Assembly: GCF_001440545.1 (NCBI RefSeq)
Contig: NZ_LKHP01000009.1
Location: 38,306-102,305, forward strand
Direction of reading: 5' to 3'
From: Caloramator mitchellensis
Lineage (GTDB): Bacteria > Bacillota > Clostridia > Clostridiales > Caloramatoraceae
DNA: 64,000 nucleotides
Shown here: positions 50,342 to 59,871 of the stretch, piece after piece
Numbering within the stretch: the stretch's first letter is position 1
Layout of the letters: each line of letters begins with the position of its first letter
Made by a program: the position numbers and the translations under genes
The notes under the pieces: generated by a model
Told to the model about the DNA's origin: nothing
What the model saw: only the letters and a program-made list of their open reading frames with translations
The model's database searches: none

Positions 50342-51817
50342 ATGAAATTTAAGAGCACAAGAAGCAACATCCTTGTTGAGCCATCGGAAGCATTAGTGAA
50401 GGGTATTGCAGATGATGGAGGCTTATTCGTTCCAATGGAATTTCCAGAGGTTGATTTAGAAGAAATTCTGAAAATGAATTATAAACAACTTGCTTTTTAT
50501 ATATTAAAAAAATATTTCACCGATTTTTTTGATGAAGAACTTTTACACTGTATAAACAATGCCTATGATGACAAATTCGATTCTCCTTTAATTGCTCCAT
50601 TAGTTGAAAAGGGAAAGGTATCTTTTCTTGAACTATTTCATGGAAGGACACTTGCCTTTAAGGATATGGCACTTTCCATTTTCCCTCACCTTTTAAAAGT
50701 GGCATCTGAAAAAACAGGAGTAAGGGAGGAGATTGTAATACTTACAGCAACATCGGGAGATACTGGAAAGGCTGCACTTGAGGCCTTTAAGGATGTTAAA
50801 GGGGTTAAAATTATTGTTTTCTACCCTAAGGAAGGGGTAAGCCAGGTTCAAAGGCTTCAGATGGTTACTCAAGAGGGTAAAAACACATATGTTGTAGCAA
50901 TTGAGGGTAATTTTGATGATGCCCAAAGGGCAGTAAAAGAGGTATTTAACGATAGGGGGTTTAACAGGGTTTTAAAAGAAAAGGGATATATTTTCTCTTC
51001 TGCAAACTCAATTAACATAGGAAGACTCTTTCCACAGATTGTTTATTATTTCTATGCATATATTACTCTTATCAGAAATGGGAGTATACAAAAGGGAGAA
51101 GGAATAAATGCAGCTGTTCCAACTGGAAACTTTGGCAATATACTTGCTGCCTATTATGCAAAAAAGATGGGGCTGAAAATTAATAGGCTCATATGTGCAT
51201 CAAACCAAAACAACGTACTCTATGATTTTATCAAAACCGGGGTTTATGATGTGAGAAGAAAGTTTTATACTACAGTATCTCCTTCTATGGACATACTTGT
51301 TTCTAGCAACCTTGAAAGATACTTATACGATATATGCGGGAACGATGAAGAGCTGGTATGCCGCTTGATGAATGAGCTAAAGAGTGGGAAATATGAACTT
51401 CCAGAAAAATATAAAGACGAATTAAAGCTGTTTTATGCAGGTTACGCATCGGATGAAGATACTAAAAAAGAAATAAGAACTGTGCTTAATGAACTTGACT
51501 ATTTAATTGATCCGCACACTGCTGTAGCATATCATGTGTATAAAAACTATGAAGAGGAGACAAGGGATGATTCAAGAACTGTGATTGTTTCAACTGCAAG
51601 TCCCTACAAATTTGTAAAAACAGTTTATGAAGCATTAACCAACAATAATGAAGAAAAAGATGAACTAACCTTAGCTGATAATTTAGGAAAATTTACAGGA
51701 TATGAAGTTCCAAAGGCTATCAGGGAGCTGAAAGAAAAAAATATTATTCATACGAGAACTTGTTCAAGAGATGGAGTATATAGAGCTATAGAGGATATTT
51801 TAAACTTAAAGGGGTAG
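50342..51817 (+). CDS. thrC: Threonine synthase
   Basis: This PLP enzyme converts O-phosphohomoserine to threonine. The N-terminal KFKSTRSNILVEPSEALVKGIADDGGLFVP, the PLP lysine in LAFKDMALS, ATSGDTGKAALEAF, and PTGNFGNILAAYYAKKMG are diagnostic of the long (E. coli/yeast-type) threonine synthase; 491 aa. ATG behind GGAGGGGTAGC. Followed by thrB after 6 bases. Confidence 0.97.
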   Translation: MKFKSTRSNILVEPSEALVKGIADDGGLFVPMEFPEVDLEEILKMNYKQLAFYILKKYFTDFFDEELLHCINNAYDDKFDSPLIAPLVEKGKVSFLELFHGRTLAFKDMALSIFPHLLKVASEKTGVREEIVILTATSGDTGKAALEAFKDVKGVKIIVFYPKEGVSQVQRLQMVTQEGKNTYVVAIEGNFDDAQRAVKEVFNDRGFNRVLKEKGYIFSSANSINIGRLFPQIVYYFYAYITLIRNGSIQKGEGINAAVPTGNFGNILAAYYAKKMGLKINRLICASNQNNVLYDFIKTGVYDVRRKFYTTVSPSMDILVSSNLERYLYDICGNDEELVCRLMNELKSGKYELPEKYKDELKLFYAGYASDEDTKKEIRTVLNELDYLIDPHTAVAYHVYKNYEEETRDDSRTVIVSTASPYKFVKTVYEALTNNNEEKDELTLADNLGKFTGYEVPKAIRELKEKNIIHTRTCSRDGVYRAIEDILNLKG

Positions 51818-51823
51818 GTTGAT

Positions 51824-52705
51824 ATGATAAAGGTCAGGGTTCCAGCAACAACAGCTAATATTGGTCCGGGGTTTGACTGCCTTGGCATTGCGTTAAACTT
51901 ATATTGCTATTTGGAGTTTGAAGAAATAGAAGAAGGTCTTTTAATTGAGGAATGTGAAGATGAATATTGCGATGAAAATAATCTAATATATCAGTCGATG
52001 AAGAAGGTTTTTGGAATGGTAAATTACAAACCAAAGGGAATAAGGATTAGGATAAAGAGTGATATCCCAATTTCAAGGGGGCTAGGAAGCAGTGCAGCCT
52101 GTATAGTTGGAGGATTGGTTGGAGCAAATGAAATTTCAGGAGGAAGACTTACTAAGAAGGAGCTTTTGGACATAGCAAATACTATAGAAGGCCACCCTGA
52201 CAATGTAACTCCTGCTATGTTTGGGGGGATGACTGCCTCAGTATGTGAAAATAGCAAAGTTTATTTTACTAATATGAAGGTTTCGGACAAGTTTCATTTT
52301 TATGCACTTATTCCTGATTTTGAGGTCTCAACGGAAAAAGCACGTTCTGTTTTGCCTAAAACAATTAATTATAAAGATGCTGTGTATAACATAGGAAGGG
52401 TTTCTCTGCTAATTAATGCACTCATGAATGGAGATGAAAATCTTCTAAAAATATCATGCAAAGACAAGCTACATGAGGATTACAGAAAAAATCTTATTAA
52501 TGATTATGACTACATCAAGTCAAGAAGCGAAGAGCTCGGCAGTCTTGCTGTATTTATAAGCGGTTCGGGTTCAACTATAATGGCAGTTACAGGCAGGGAT
52601 AACAACGAACTTGAAAAAGACATGAGCAGCCTTTTAAAGAGCCTTAAGGATAATTGGAGTATAAAAAAGTTAAAGGTTGATTATGAAGGGGTGGTGATAT
52701 TATAA
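51824..52705 (+). CDS. thrB: Homoserine kinase
   Basis: This GHMP-family kinase phosphorylates homoserine and so feeds ThrC. VPATTANIGPGFDCLGIAL opens the protein, the ATP loop is PISRGLGSSAACIVGG, and HPDNVTPAMFGG and SGSGSTIMAV follow. 293 aa. ATG behind AAAGGGGTAGGTTGAT; same operon as thrC. Confidence 0.97.
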   Translation: MIKVRVPATTANIGPGFDCLGIALNLYCYLEFEEIEEGLLIEECEDEYCDENNLIYQSMKKVFGMVNYKPKGIRIRIKSDIPISRGLGSSAACIVGGLVGANEISGGRLTKKELLDIANTIEGHPDNVTPAMFGGMTASVCENSKVYFTNMKVSDKFHFYALIPDFEVSTEKARSVLPKTINYKDAVYNIGRVSLLINALMNGDENLLKISCKDKLHEDYRKNLINDYDYIKSRSEELGSLAVFISGSGSTIMAVTGRDNNELEKDMSSLLKSLKDNWSIKKLKVDYEGVVIL

Positions 52706-52763
52706 TTTTTGAACGCCATGAATATATTTATTAATAACCTAATAACTGCGGGGAGGGGTAAAA

Positions 52764-53525
52764 ATGTTTAAAAATGCTATTGTTAAGAAGCCAGGGGAAT
52801 CAATGATTTATGGCATTACAACTGCAAATCTTGGACAACCTGTCTATGAACTTGCTATAAAGCAGCATAAAAACTATGTTGATACATTAAAAAAGTGTGG
52901 GCTAGAGGTTGAAGTTCTTGAGGCGGATGAAAACTATCCAGATTCTTGTTTTATTGAAGATGTGGCTCTTTTGACAAAAAGATGTGCAATTATAACTAAT
53001 CCAGGTGCAGAGAGCAGAAAGGGAGAAATTAAATCAATTCCAGATGTTTTGAAAAAGTATTACGAAAACATTGAGTATATCAAATCACCAGGGACAATTG
53101 AAGCAGGGGATATAATGATGGTTGGCGATACATTCTACATAGGACTTTCAAATAGAACGAATCTTGATGGTGCTAACCAGATGAAAGAAATATTGAGAAA
53201 ATACGGATATGATGCAGTATTTGTTCCTTTAAAGGAAGTCCTACATCTTAAAACAGGGGTATCTTATTTAGAAAATAATAACTTATTAGTTAGCGGAGAA
53301 TTTATAGAAAGTCCATTATTTGAAGGGTTTAACAAAATTATAGTTCCTCAGGACGAAGCCTATGCAGCAAACTGCATATGGGTAAATGGACATGTATTAG
53401 TTCCTGAAGGATTCTCTAAGACTAAAGAAGTGATAGAGAATTTAGGATACATTGTTGAAGTTGTTGATGTGTCAGAGTTCAGAAAGTTAGATGGAGGACT
53501 TAGCTGCTTGTCGTTGAGGTTTTAA
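52764..53525 (+). CDS. Dimethylarginine dimethylaminohydrolase-like amidinotransferase-fold enzyme
   Basis: The 253-aa protein follows the DDAH/arginine-deiminase superfamily: PDSCFIEDVALLTKRCAII, GTIEAGDIMMVGDTFYIGLSNRTN, catalytic His in VLHLKTGVSYL and catalytic Cys in DGGLSCLSLRF at the end. It should hydrolyse methylarginine or a related guanidine compound to citrulline or similar. Substrate is inferred from family. ATG behind GGGGAGGGG. Not clearly linked to thrCB. Confidence 0.9.
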   Translation: MFKNAIVKKPGESMIYGITTANLGQPVYELAIKQHKNYVDTLKKCGLEVEVLEADENYPDSCFIEDVALLTKRCAIITNPGAESRKGEIKSIPDVLKKYYENIEYIKSPGTIEAGDIMMVGDTFYIGLSNRTNLDGANQMKEILRKYGYDAVFVPLKEVLHLKTGVSYLENNNLLVSGEFIESPLFEGFNKIIVPQDEAYAANCIWVNGHVLVPEGFSKTKEVIENLGYIVEVVDVSEFRKLDGGLSCLSLRF

Positions 53526-53546
53526 AAAATAAGAACTTAATTTTAG

Positions 53547-53582
53547 AAGTGCCTGTGTGTAATACATTGGCACTTATTTATC
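53547..53582 (+). terminator. Terminator after DDAH-like gene
   Basis: AAGTGCC (53547-53553) pairs with GGCACTT (53569-53575) around a 15-base loop, followed by ATTTATC. Weak to moderate. Confidence 0.65.
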
Positions 53583-53731
53583 TTAAAATTAAATTTTTTT
53601 ATCAATTAAGGTATAGAGAGCAACGTTCAACGTTAATTTGAAGGATGATACAATTAAAATAATTAGAATTATACTTATAATATAATAAATATGAAAAAAT
53701 ATAACAATTTAAATGCATAAAAATATTAATT

Positions 53732-53812
53732 TTGGACAATATAACTTATAGGCAATAATATTGCACAAAAAAGTTGCAAATATAACCTATAAGTAATATA
53801 ATATTGGTGAGG
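53732..53812 (+). promoter_or_regulatory. Promoters and inverted-repeat operators of the TA-chaperone module
   Basis: Two promoters are visible: TTGGAC (53732) N18 TAATAT (53756) and TTGCAA (53774) N17 TATAAT (53797-53802). AACTTATAGG (53743-53752) lies in the first spacer and its inverse CCTATAAGT (53786-53794) in the second. HigA-type antitoxins bind such inverted repeats to repress their own operon, so these are probably its operators. The ribosome site GGTGAGG lies at 53806-53812. Confidence 0.65.
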
Positions 53813-53821
53813 ATTAAATAT

Positions 53822-54226
53822 ATGTATGTTATAGGCAACATTATCTATCCTGAACAATTTAATACCCACAAAATATTAATACACCAAAAGTGCCAAGAGG
53901 AGTTAATGGATATTCTTGAAAAAAGTGGATTTAAGCAAAAATTTAATAGCTTATATAGACAAAGATTAAAATTTTTAGAAGAGCGAGGAACGGAGTGTTA
54001 TCAAAAATTTGATTGGTTTGAGATTTTAAAAAATACTAATGGATTATATGCGATGAGATTTAAAAGCCTAAAAAATTTAAGAATAATTTTCAAATTCACA
54101 GATGATAATAGAAAAAATATTGCCATATTATTATGTTCTTTTGAAGAAAAAAGCAAGAAAGATTATAAGGAAGCAATTGTTCAGGCTAATAAGAGGTTTG
54201 AAGAAATTAGTGATTTGTTGAGGTGA
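53822..54226 (+). CDS. HigB-like RelE-superfamily toxin
   Basis: This 134-aa protein of the Gp49/HigB type contains FDWFEILKNTNGLYAMRFKSLKNLRIIFKF, with the RelE-fold core strand pattern, and a C-terminal ILLCSFEEKSKKDYKEAI helix. Such toxins cut mRNA on the ribosome. I use the ATG at 53822 with GGTGAGG nine bases away, rather than the TTG at 53804 inside that site. The toxin gene comes first, as in HigBA modules, 6 bases before the antitoxin. Confidence 0.85.
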   Translation: MYVIGNIIYPEQFNTHKILIHQKCQEELMDILEKSGFKQKFNSLYRQRLKFLEERGTECYQKFDWFEILKNTNGLYAMRFKSLKNLRIIFKFTDDNRKNIAILLCSFEEKSKKDYKEAIVQANKRFEEISDLLR

Positions 54227-54232
54227 ATAATA

Positions 54233-54613
54233 ATGGGAAACAAGAAACTATCAAATGCTTGGGATTTTATTAATGAAACTGTTGATGAAGAGACAAAGGA
54301 AAGATTCGAATTAGACGATATTTTATATGAAATTGCGATGAAAATATTTGATTACAGGATGAACAAAGGATTAACTCAAAAACAGTTAGCTGAAATTTTA
54401 GGAATGAAGCAATCTATGGTTTCAAAACTTGAAAGCGGTGAGTATAATCCTACAATTGAACAACTCTGGAAGATATCTAAAAAACTTGGATGGAAATTAG
54501 ATGTAGTTTTAGAAGAGAAAGATTTAGCTCAAGCTGATGTATGGGATGAAATAACTGTTCAGAATGAAGACATCAATACAGAATTTTTTGAAAAGTTGGT
54601 GAAAAATGCATGA
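54233..54613 (+). CDS. HigA-like XRE antitoxin
   Basis: This 126-aa DNA-binding antitoxin has its XRE helix-turn-helix in the middle: FDYRMNKGLTQKQLAEILGMKQSMVSKLESGEYNPTIEQLWKISKKLG (residues ~43-92). The C-terminal ~25 residues (TVQNEDINTEFFEKLVKN) could be the chaperone-addiction segment described for toxin-antitoxin-chaperone systems; this is inferred from position. The stop overlaps the next start (ATGA). Confidence 0.88.
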   Translation: MGNKKLSNAWDFINETVDEETKERFELDDILYEIAMKIFDYRMNKGLTQKQLAEILGMKQSMVSKLESGEYNPTIEQLWKISKKLGWKLDVVLEEKDLAQADVWDEITVQNEDINTEFFEKLVKNA

Positions 54614-55059
54614 TTGATTCAAATAATATATTAGCTGATTTTCAGTTTGCTGGTAGTAGGGTTTCTAATTTTTCTCTTGAAACTAAGCAAGTCTCCAAAA
54701 AAAATGAAAGGGTTAACTTATCTTATGAATTTGATTACAATATCTTAAATATAGAAGAGGATGAAGAAAAGTTTTTTGGGATTATTGAATTTCTCGTTTG
54801 TGTAAAGGCAAAGGCTAAAAATTCAATTCTTTTCAAAATTAATTTGACTATAGAAGGTGCTTTTGTAGGAAATAAAGGAAAAATGAATAATGTCGATTTT
54901 GAAAGAATGCTCAAAATAAATGGAACTACAATGTTATCCCAACTTTCAAGATCTTATATTTTAAGTGTGTCGGCACTTTCGGGTATAAATCCGCCAGTTA
55001 AGCTGCCAATGATAAATATATTTTCCTTGGTAAAAGAGAAGGAAACAAAAGAGTCCTAG
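54610..55059 (+). CDS. SecB-like chaperone of the TA module
   Basis: This 149-aa protein fits the SecB fold: four beta strands (LADFQFAGSRVSNFSLETK..., LSYEFDYNILNIEEDEEKFFGIIEFLVCVKAKAK) then LSRSYILSVSALSGINPPVKLPMINIF, which matches the SecB end (position of the L-P-x-I-N-F motif). SecB is otherwise rare in Firmicutes. Overlap with higA and position third indicate a HigB-HigA-SecB TAC system like Rv1955-1957, where the chaperone stabilises the antitoxin. Confidence 0.82.
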   Translation: MIDSNNILADFQFAGSRVSNFSLETKQVSKKNERVNLSYEFDYNILNIEEDEEKFFGIIEFLVCVKAKAKNSILFKINLTIEGAFVGNKGKMNNVDFERMLKINGTTMLSQLSRSYILSVSALSGINPPVKLPMINIFSLVKEKETKES

Positions 55060-55083
55060 TTTTAGGGCTCTTTTGTTTCCTTT
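55039..55083 (+). terminator. Terminator after TAC module
   Basis: AAGGAAACAAAAGAG at the end of the chaperone gene pairs with CTCTTTTGTTTCCTT over ~15 bp, extended by CCTA/TAGG. The gene's stop codon lies inside the hairpin. U-rich 3' arm. Confidence 0.85.
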
Positions 55084-55173
55084 AAAATTTCAAAAACACC
55101 CATTTTTAAAACATTATTGTTGTGCTACTATATATTTGTAACAATTTTCAACTTAAGAAAAGTGGGGATGGAA

Positions 55174-55284
55174 ATGAAAAATAAGATTGTTGACAATAGC
55201 AGCATTTGTCAGCAGGAAACGTTATTAAGCAAAATATACAAGAAAGGTCAAAAATTTGAATTATTACATAAGAAAAAGAAATAA
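55174..55284 (+). CDS. Small basic ORF, 36 aa
   Basis: The frame MKNKIVDNSSICQQETLL... ends in KKKK and has an ATG behind GTGGGGATGGAA. Strong start site and good spacing support translation; the product is short, basic and of no known family. It precedes rmuC by 31 bases. Confidence 0.5.
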   Translation: MKNKIVDNSSICQQETLLSKIYKKGQKFELLHKKKK

Positions 55285-55315
55285 ATAAACCGACAAACTT
55301 ATTGGGGGTGGGGAA

Positions 55316-56638
55316 ATGGAAACTTTAATAATTATTCTTTTAATCCTTGTCGTTATACTTCAAATTATGCTTCTTACTAGGTCAAAAACAAATGGTTTCG
55401 ATTCAAATTATTTTAAGCAGATGTTTGATTCTATGCAAAATAGGCTCGAAGGCACCTTCAGAGATGAGATGAGTAAAAACAGGGAAGAAAACAGCAAAAT
55501 TTCATATCAAAACAGGCAGGAGATAGGGCAGAATATTTTAAATATGACTGATAGCCTTAATAGGCAGATAAGCAGTATTGGCAATCTTCAAAAGGATCAG
55601 CTCGAGATGGTTGTAGGAAAGCTTTTGGAACTTCTAAGGACGAATTCTGATGGTCTTGAGAAGATAAGGCAGTCAGTTGAGAATAAACTTCAGGTTATTC
55701 AAAATGACAATAATAAAAAGCTTGATGAGATAAGGGCAACAGTTGATGAAAAGCTACATAATACATTGGAGACAAGGCTGGGGCAATCGTTTCAAAATAT
55801 AAGCGAAAGGCTTGAGGCACTTTATAAACAGCTTGGTGAGATGCAGTCTCTCTCTTCTGGTGTAAATGATTTGAAAAAGGCACTTACTAATGTTAAAACA
55901 AGAGGTATATGGGGAGAGATTCAGCTTGCAAATATAATAGAAGAGATTTTGACTAAAGAGCAGTATGATGTAAATGTAGCGACAAAGAAGGGAAGTTCAG
56001 AAAGGGTTGAATTTGCAGTAAAACTTCCTTCTAAAGATGAGGATAAAAAATATATATACCTTCCGATAGATGCTAAATTCCCACAGGAAGATTATCAAAG
56101 ATTATTAGATGCACAGGATTCAGGTGATAAAGATGCTGTGGATGCTGCAAGAAAGCAGCTTGAAGTAAGGGTTAAGGGCGAAGCTAAGGATATTTATGAA
56201 AAGTATATTGACCCGCCAAATACAACAGATTTTGCAATTATGTTTTTACCAACCGAAAGTTTGTTTGCAGAGGTTGTAAGAAATACTGGGTTGATTGAAA
56301 ATTTACAGAGAAACTTTAAAGTTGTTGTGACGGGACCAACTACAATAACGGCCCTTTTAAACAGTCTTCAAATGGGATTTAGAACTCTTGCAATAGAAAA
56401 AAGGTCAAGTGAAGTTTGGCAGCTGTTAGGTGCTGTTAAGACTGAGTTTGGTAAATTTGCTGACATTCTTGAAAAGACACAAAAGAAGCTTCAAGAGGCA
56501 AGCAATAGCATAGAAAATGCTGCTAAAAAGACAAAAACTATCGAGAGAAAACTAAAGAAGGTTGAGGAACTTCCACAGGAGGAGAGTCAAAGATTAATAG
56601 GAATTGAACTAACTGATGAGGATGATGAAGCAGTATAA
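55316..56638 (+). CDS. rmuC: RmuC-family DNA recombination protein
   Basis: The first ~20 residues are a membrane anchor (LIIILLILVVILQIMLL). A long coiled coil fills residues ~30-190. The RmuC domain follows, with DLKKALTNVKTRGIWGEIQLANII, IYLPIDAKFPQEDYQRLL and FAIMFLPTESLFAEV, which fit a PD-(D/E)xK-like fold. RmuC limits inversions and repeats in E. coli. 440 aa; ATG behind TTGGGGGTGGGGAA. Confidence 0.95.
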   Translation: METLIIILLILVVILQIMLLTRSKTNGFDSNYFKQMFDSMQNRLEGTFRDEMSKNREENSKISYQNRQEIGQNILNMTDSLNRQISSIGNLQKDQLEMVVGKLLELLRTNSDGLEKIRQSVENKLQVIQNDNNKKLDEIRATVDEKLHNTLETRLGQSFQNISERLEALYKQLGEMQSLSSGVNDLKKALTNVKTRGIWGEIQLANIIEEILTKEQYDVNVATKKGSSERVEFAVKLPSKDEDKKYIYLPIDAKFPQEDYQRLLDAQDSGDKDAVDAARKQLEVRVKGEAKDIYEKYIDPPNTTDFAIMFLPTESLFAEVVRNTGLIENLQRNFKVVVTGPTTITALLNSLQMGFRTLAIEKRSSEVWQLLGAVKTEFGKFADILEKTQKKLQEASNSIENAAKKTKTIERKLKKVEELPQEESQRLIGIELTDEDDEAV

Positions 56639-56741
56639 TAAATGCCAGCCTTTTTATGTTTTGATATTTTCTTAATGGCAATAAATATTATTTTTGTTTA
56701 AAATAAAAATGACGGAATTATAAAAGATTGGATGGGATAGG

Positions 56742-57626
56742 ATGAAGAAGGCTGTTTTTAGTATTTTGTTTGCCGCGTTTGTTTTTAGCACCCTTGAGGT
56801 TGCAGGAAAATTAATTTCAGGTCAGCTTAATGCATTTCAGGTTACATTTGTAAGATTCTTTATAGGAGCTATCGTGCTATTACCATTTGCAATAAGGGAT
56901 ATGAAAAAAAGAGAACTTGTTTTGAAAAAGGATGATTTTGTATTCCTATTAATAGAAGGAATACTCTGTATTCCTGTTTCAATGGCTCTTTTGCAACTCT
57001 CGGTTTATTTTACAAAGGCCTCAACTGCGGCTGTTGTGATGAGCACAAACCCTATTTTTATGATTGTTTTTTCATATTTTATATTAAATGAAAGGATAAA
57101 TAAAAGAACTGCAGTTTCAATTTTCATAAGTTTTGCTGGAGTGCTTTTTATTTTTAATCCGCTTAAACTGAGCTATGATATAAAGGGAATGTTAATTGCC
57201 CTTGCTGCCGCTGTTACATTTTCATTGTACAGTGTTCTTAGCAAAAAGAGAATTTCCGTATATGGTGGATATATTTTTAATTTTTTCAGCTTCCTTTTTG
57301 GAGATGTGGTGCTATTAATATTGCTTTTAATTTTCAGGGTGCCGATACTTAATGGTATTACAATAAAAAACATTCCTGTTTTAATTTATATGGGTATATT
57401 CATAACAGGGCTTGGGTATATTTTTTATCTTTATGCTATTGAAAAAATGTCAGCAGCAATTTCATCCTTTGTATTTTTAATAAAGCCAGCAATTGCACCA
57501 CTTCTTTCTGTTTTAATTCTAAAAGAGCAAATTTCATCTAATGTTATTCTGGGGATAATGTTGATAATTCTTGGAACAATTTTTGCATTTGGGGATAAAA
57601 TGAGGTGGCTTTATAACAAACATTGA
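56742..57626 (+). CDS. EamA/DMT-family transporter
   Basis: This ten-helix membrane protein of 294 aa has two EamA repeats (FVFSTLEVAGKLISGQLNAFQVTFVRFFIGAIVLLP and IALAAAVTFSLYSVLSKKRI). It likely exports a metabolite; the substrate is unknown. ATG behind GGATGGGATAGG. Confidence 0.92.
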   Translation: MKKAVFSILFAAFVFSTLEVAGKLISGQLNAFQVTFVRFFIGAIVLLPFAIRDMKKRELVLKKDDFVFLLIEGILCIPVSMALLQLSVYFTKASTAAVVMSTNPIFMIVFSYFILNERINKRTAVSIFISFAGVLFIFNPLKLSYDIKGMLIALAAAVTFSLYSVLSKKRISVYGGYIFNFFSFLFGDVVLLILLLIFRVPILNGITIKNIPVLIYMGIFITGLGYIFYLYAIEKMSAAISSFVFLIKPAIAPLLSVLILKEQISSNVILGIMLIILGTIFAFGDKMRWLYNKH

Positions 57627-57680
57627 TGTAAAAAATTTTATTTTAGATGAAGAAAAAATAATAGATAAGGAGACAAGCAG

Positions 57681-58886
57681 ATGACTTACTTTGCAATTAT
57701 ATTGATTATTTTATTAAACATTTATCTTTTCAAGAAAAACATAAATGTTGGAATCATAATGCTCATAAATGCACTATTTATTGCGGTATTAACAAAAATG
57801 CCTGTTAATTTAATTTATAAATCCATTTATGTAGGTGCTTTTTCTGAAAAGACTATTGACCTTTTGTTTTCACTGGTTGCCATAATGATAATTGAAAACA
57901 TGATGAGAACAAGCGGCATGATTAGCAAGATGGTTGAGAGTCTTAAGATTTTGATAAATAATAAGCTTTTTTCTGCAATTGCACTTCCAGCTACACTTGG
58001 ACTTTTGCCATCTCCAGGTGGTGCAAGGTTTTCCTGTCCAATGGTTGAGGAGGTTACAGGGGATGAGATTTCAGGTCTTAATAAGGCATATATAAACTAT
58101 TGGTTCAGACATATGTGGCTGGATGGATTTGTTCTTTATCCTGGAGTAATACTTGCTGCAAAGCTAATCGATGTTTCTGTAATAAGCCTGTTTTTTCATC
58201 TAATAGTTTTCATTATTATATATGCCCTTGTTGGTGTATTTATGGTAAGGGAAAAGATGACAAGTCATGTTGAACATAGCAAGTCTGAAAAAAAGATAGC
58301 CATAATAGAATTTTTAATAGGCATATTTCCAGTTGCATTTATGATTATAACCTATATTGCTCTATTGAATTACACGAAATACGCCCTAAACATATCAGCT
58401 ATAATGACAATATTGATTTTAGTATTATACAAAAGGATTAGCATGGAGAGATTTAAGGAAGTCTTAAAAGAGGCATTCAATGGTAAATATATTGTAATAA
58501 TCCTGGGAGTTATGATATTTAAGGAGTTTTTGACCAATTCAGGTTTAGTTGCTGAATTTTCAAAGGCTGTTACGGAATATAATATTCCTAAGGAAGTTTT
58601 GTTTGTTATCATTCCTTTGATTTCGAATTTCTTTTTTGGCGTTACAGTAACATTTGTTTCGCTTACATTTCCAATTTTGATTTCCTTTGGGGTAGACCAA
58701 AATATATGGTATGCCGTTGCAGCCTTTGTTTCGGGATTTATAGGTGGAATGATAACACCCGTTCACCTTTGCAGCGTAATGACTGCTGAATATTTTGGCA
58801 TAAAGGTAGACAAACTACTTATTAAGATTGCAGCATCGGCGGCGTTTGTCCTTGCAGGGGTTATAGGATTGCTGATTATATTATAA
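57681..58886 (+). CDS. DUF401-family membrane protein
   Basis: This 401-aa permease-like protein of the ion-transporter superfamily has ~11 helices and the DUF401 signature (LPATLGLLPSPGGARFSCPMVEEV, INYWFRHMWLDGFVLYPG, PVHLCSVMTAEYFG). Substrate unknown, possibly carboxylate or gluconate-like. Its end overlaps by 11 bases the convergent pseudogene. Confidence 0.9.
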   Translation: MTYFAIILIILLNIYLFKKNINVGIIMLINALFIAVLTKMPVNLIYKSIYVGAFSEKTIDLLFSLVAIMIIENMMRTSGMISKMVESLKILINNKLFSAIALPATLGLLPSPGGARFSCPMVEEVTGDEISGLNKAYINYWFRHMWLDGFVLYPGVILAAKLIDVSVISLFFHLIVFIIIYALVGVFMVREKMTSHVEHSKSEKKIAIIEFLIGIFPVAFMIITYIALLNYTKYALNISAIMTILILVLYKRISMERFKEVLKEAFNGKYIVIILGVMIFKEFLTNSGLVAEFSKAVTEYNIPKEVLFVIIPLISNFFFGVTVTFVSLTFPILISFGVDQNIWYAVAAFVSGFIGGMITPVHLCSVMTAEYFGIKVDKLLIKIAASAAFVLAGVIGLLIIL

Positions 58887-59744
58887 ACCAAAATATTAGT
58901 GAAAAAAGTAATAATGCTGCAAAGTTATATATTGAAAACTTTAATAGATACTTTTTCTTATCCTGCTTATATTCATTTGCGTAAAATTTATATGAAATAA
59001 CGCTGGCAAGTGATGCAATCAATGTTCCCATACCGCCTATATCCACTCCAAGAAGAAGCTCCTTGTAGTTGTGGCTAAAGCCTGATAGAAGTATGGCACA
59101 TGGAACGTTGCTTATAAATTGGCTGAGTATAATAGAAGACAAATATGTTGCTTTAGGCCTTTTTAGTATACCTTCAAATATATTTTTAATAACTTCAAGG
59201 TTTGAAAGGTTACCTATGAATATAAAGAAGAAAACAAATGTAAATAAAAGAGCATAGTCTACTTCTTTAAACAGCTTTTTATCTAGCATTAAAGTAGATA
59301 TAACTGTGATTGTGAATGCTATATAGTAGTTTATTATGTTGAATATGGATAAAATAATAATTGCGGACAGGGCAATGAAAATAATTGCTCTTTTGGGTTA
59401 ATTTTTGTCTTCCTGGCAATTATTAGTGCTAATGGAACAAATGTTATAAGGGCAACATCGTTTGTGACAAACATAGAAAATATAAATGTAATTATTATTA
59501 AAACAATAGATACTTTTCTTTCGTTGCTGAACCTGTCAAGAATTTTTATTGAAACCATTTCCAATAGTTTTTGCTCTTCAAAGGCCTCAACAACAATCAT
59601 AAGGTTAAAAAGTGAAATTAATACTTTAAAATCTATGTATTCTATTTTGGGAATTGAAATAAATGAAGTAATTATTGCAAGAAAAAAGGAAATCAATAAA
59701 ACAACATCTTCTTTTGTTTTGTTAACGAATTGGTTAATCAACAT
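58876..59744 (-). pseudogene. ArsB/SLC13-like ion transporter with one frameshift
   Basis: Read on the minus strand from the ATG ending at 59744 (behind AAGGGGG), the frame gives a membrane protein (MLINQFVNKTKEDVVLL..., MFVTNDVALITFVPLALIIARK) as far as TKINPK and then goes off-frame. Continuing one frame over gives RAIIFIALSAIIILSIFNII... and joins MLDKKLFKEVDYALL... to 58876. One A is missing in an A-run (T's at 59391-59394 on the plus strand). Everything else is intact, so the break is recent, is a sequencing error, or is phase-variable. Confidence 0.85.
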
Positions 59745-59838
59745 AAATCCCCCTTTTGCAGTCTTACATACAACATTATATATCAATTTGAGCAAAGTTC
59801 AAATATTGCAAAGTAAAATAAACAGAGTTAAAATATAT

Positions 59839-59856
59839 AGTGAGTGAATACTCACT
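59839..59856 (+). promoter_or_regulatory. TetR operator
   Basis: AGTGAGTGAATACTCACT has perfect 7-base arms around GAAT and ends 15 bases before the TetR start codon. This is the usual place and form for an autoregulatory TetR site. Confidence 0.85.
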
Positions 59857-59871
59857 TATGGAGGTGAGATT

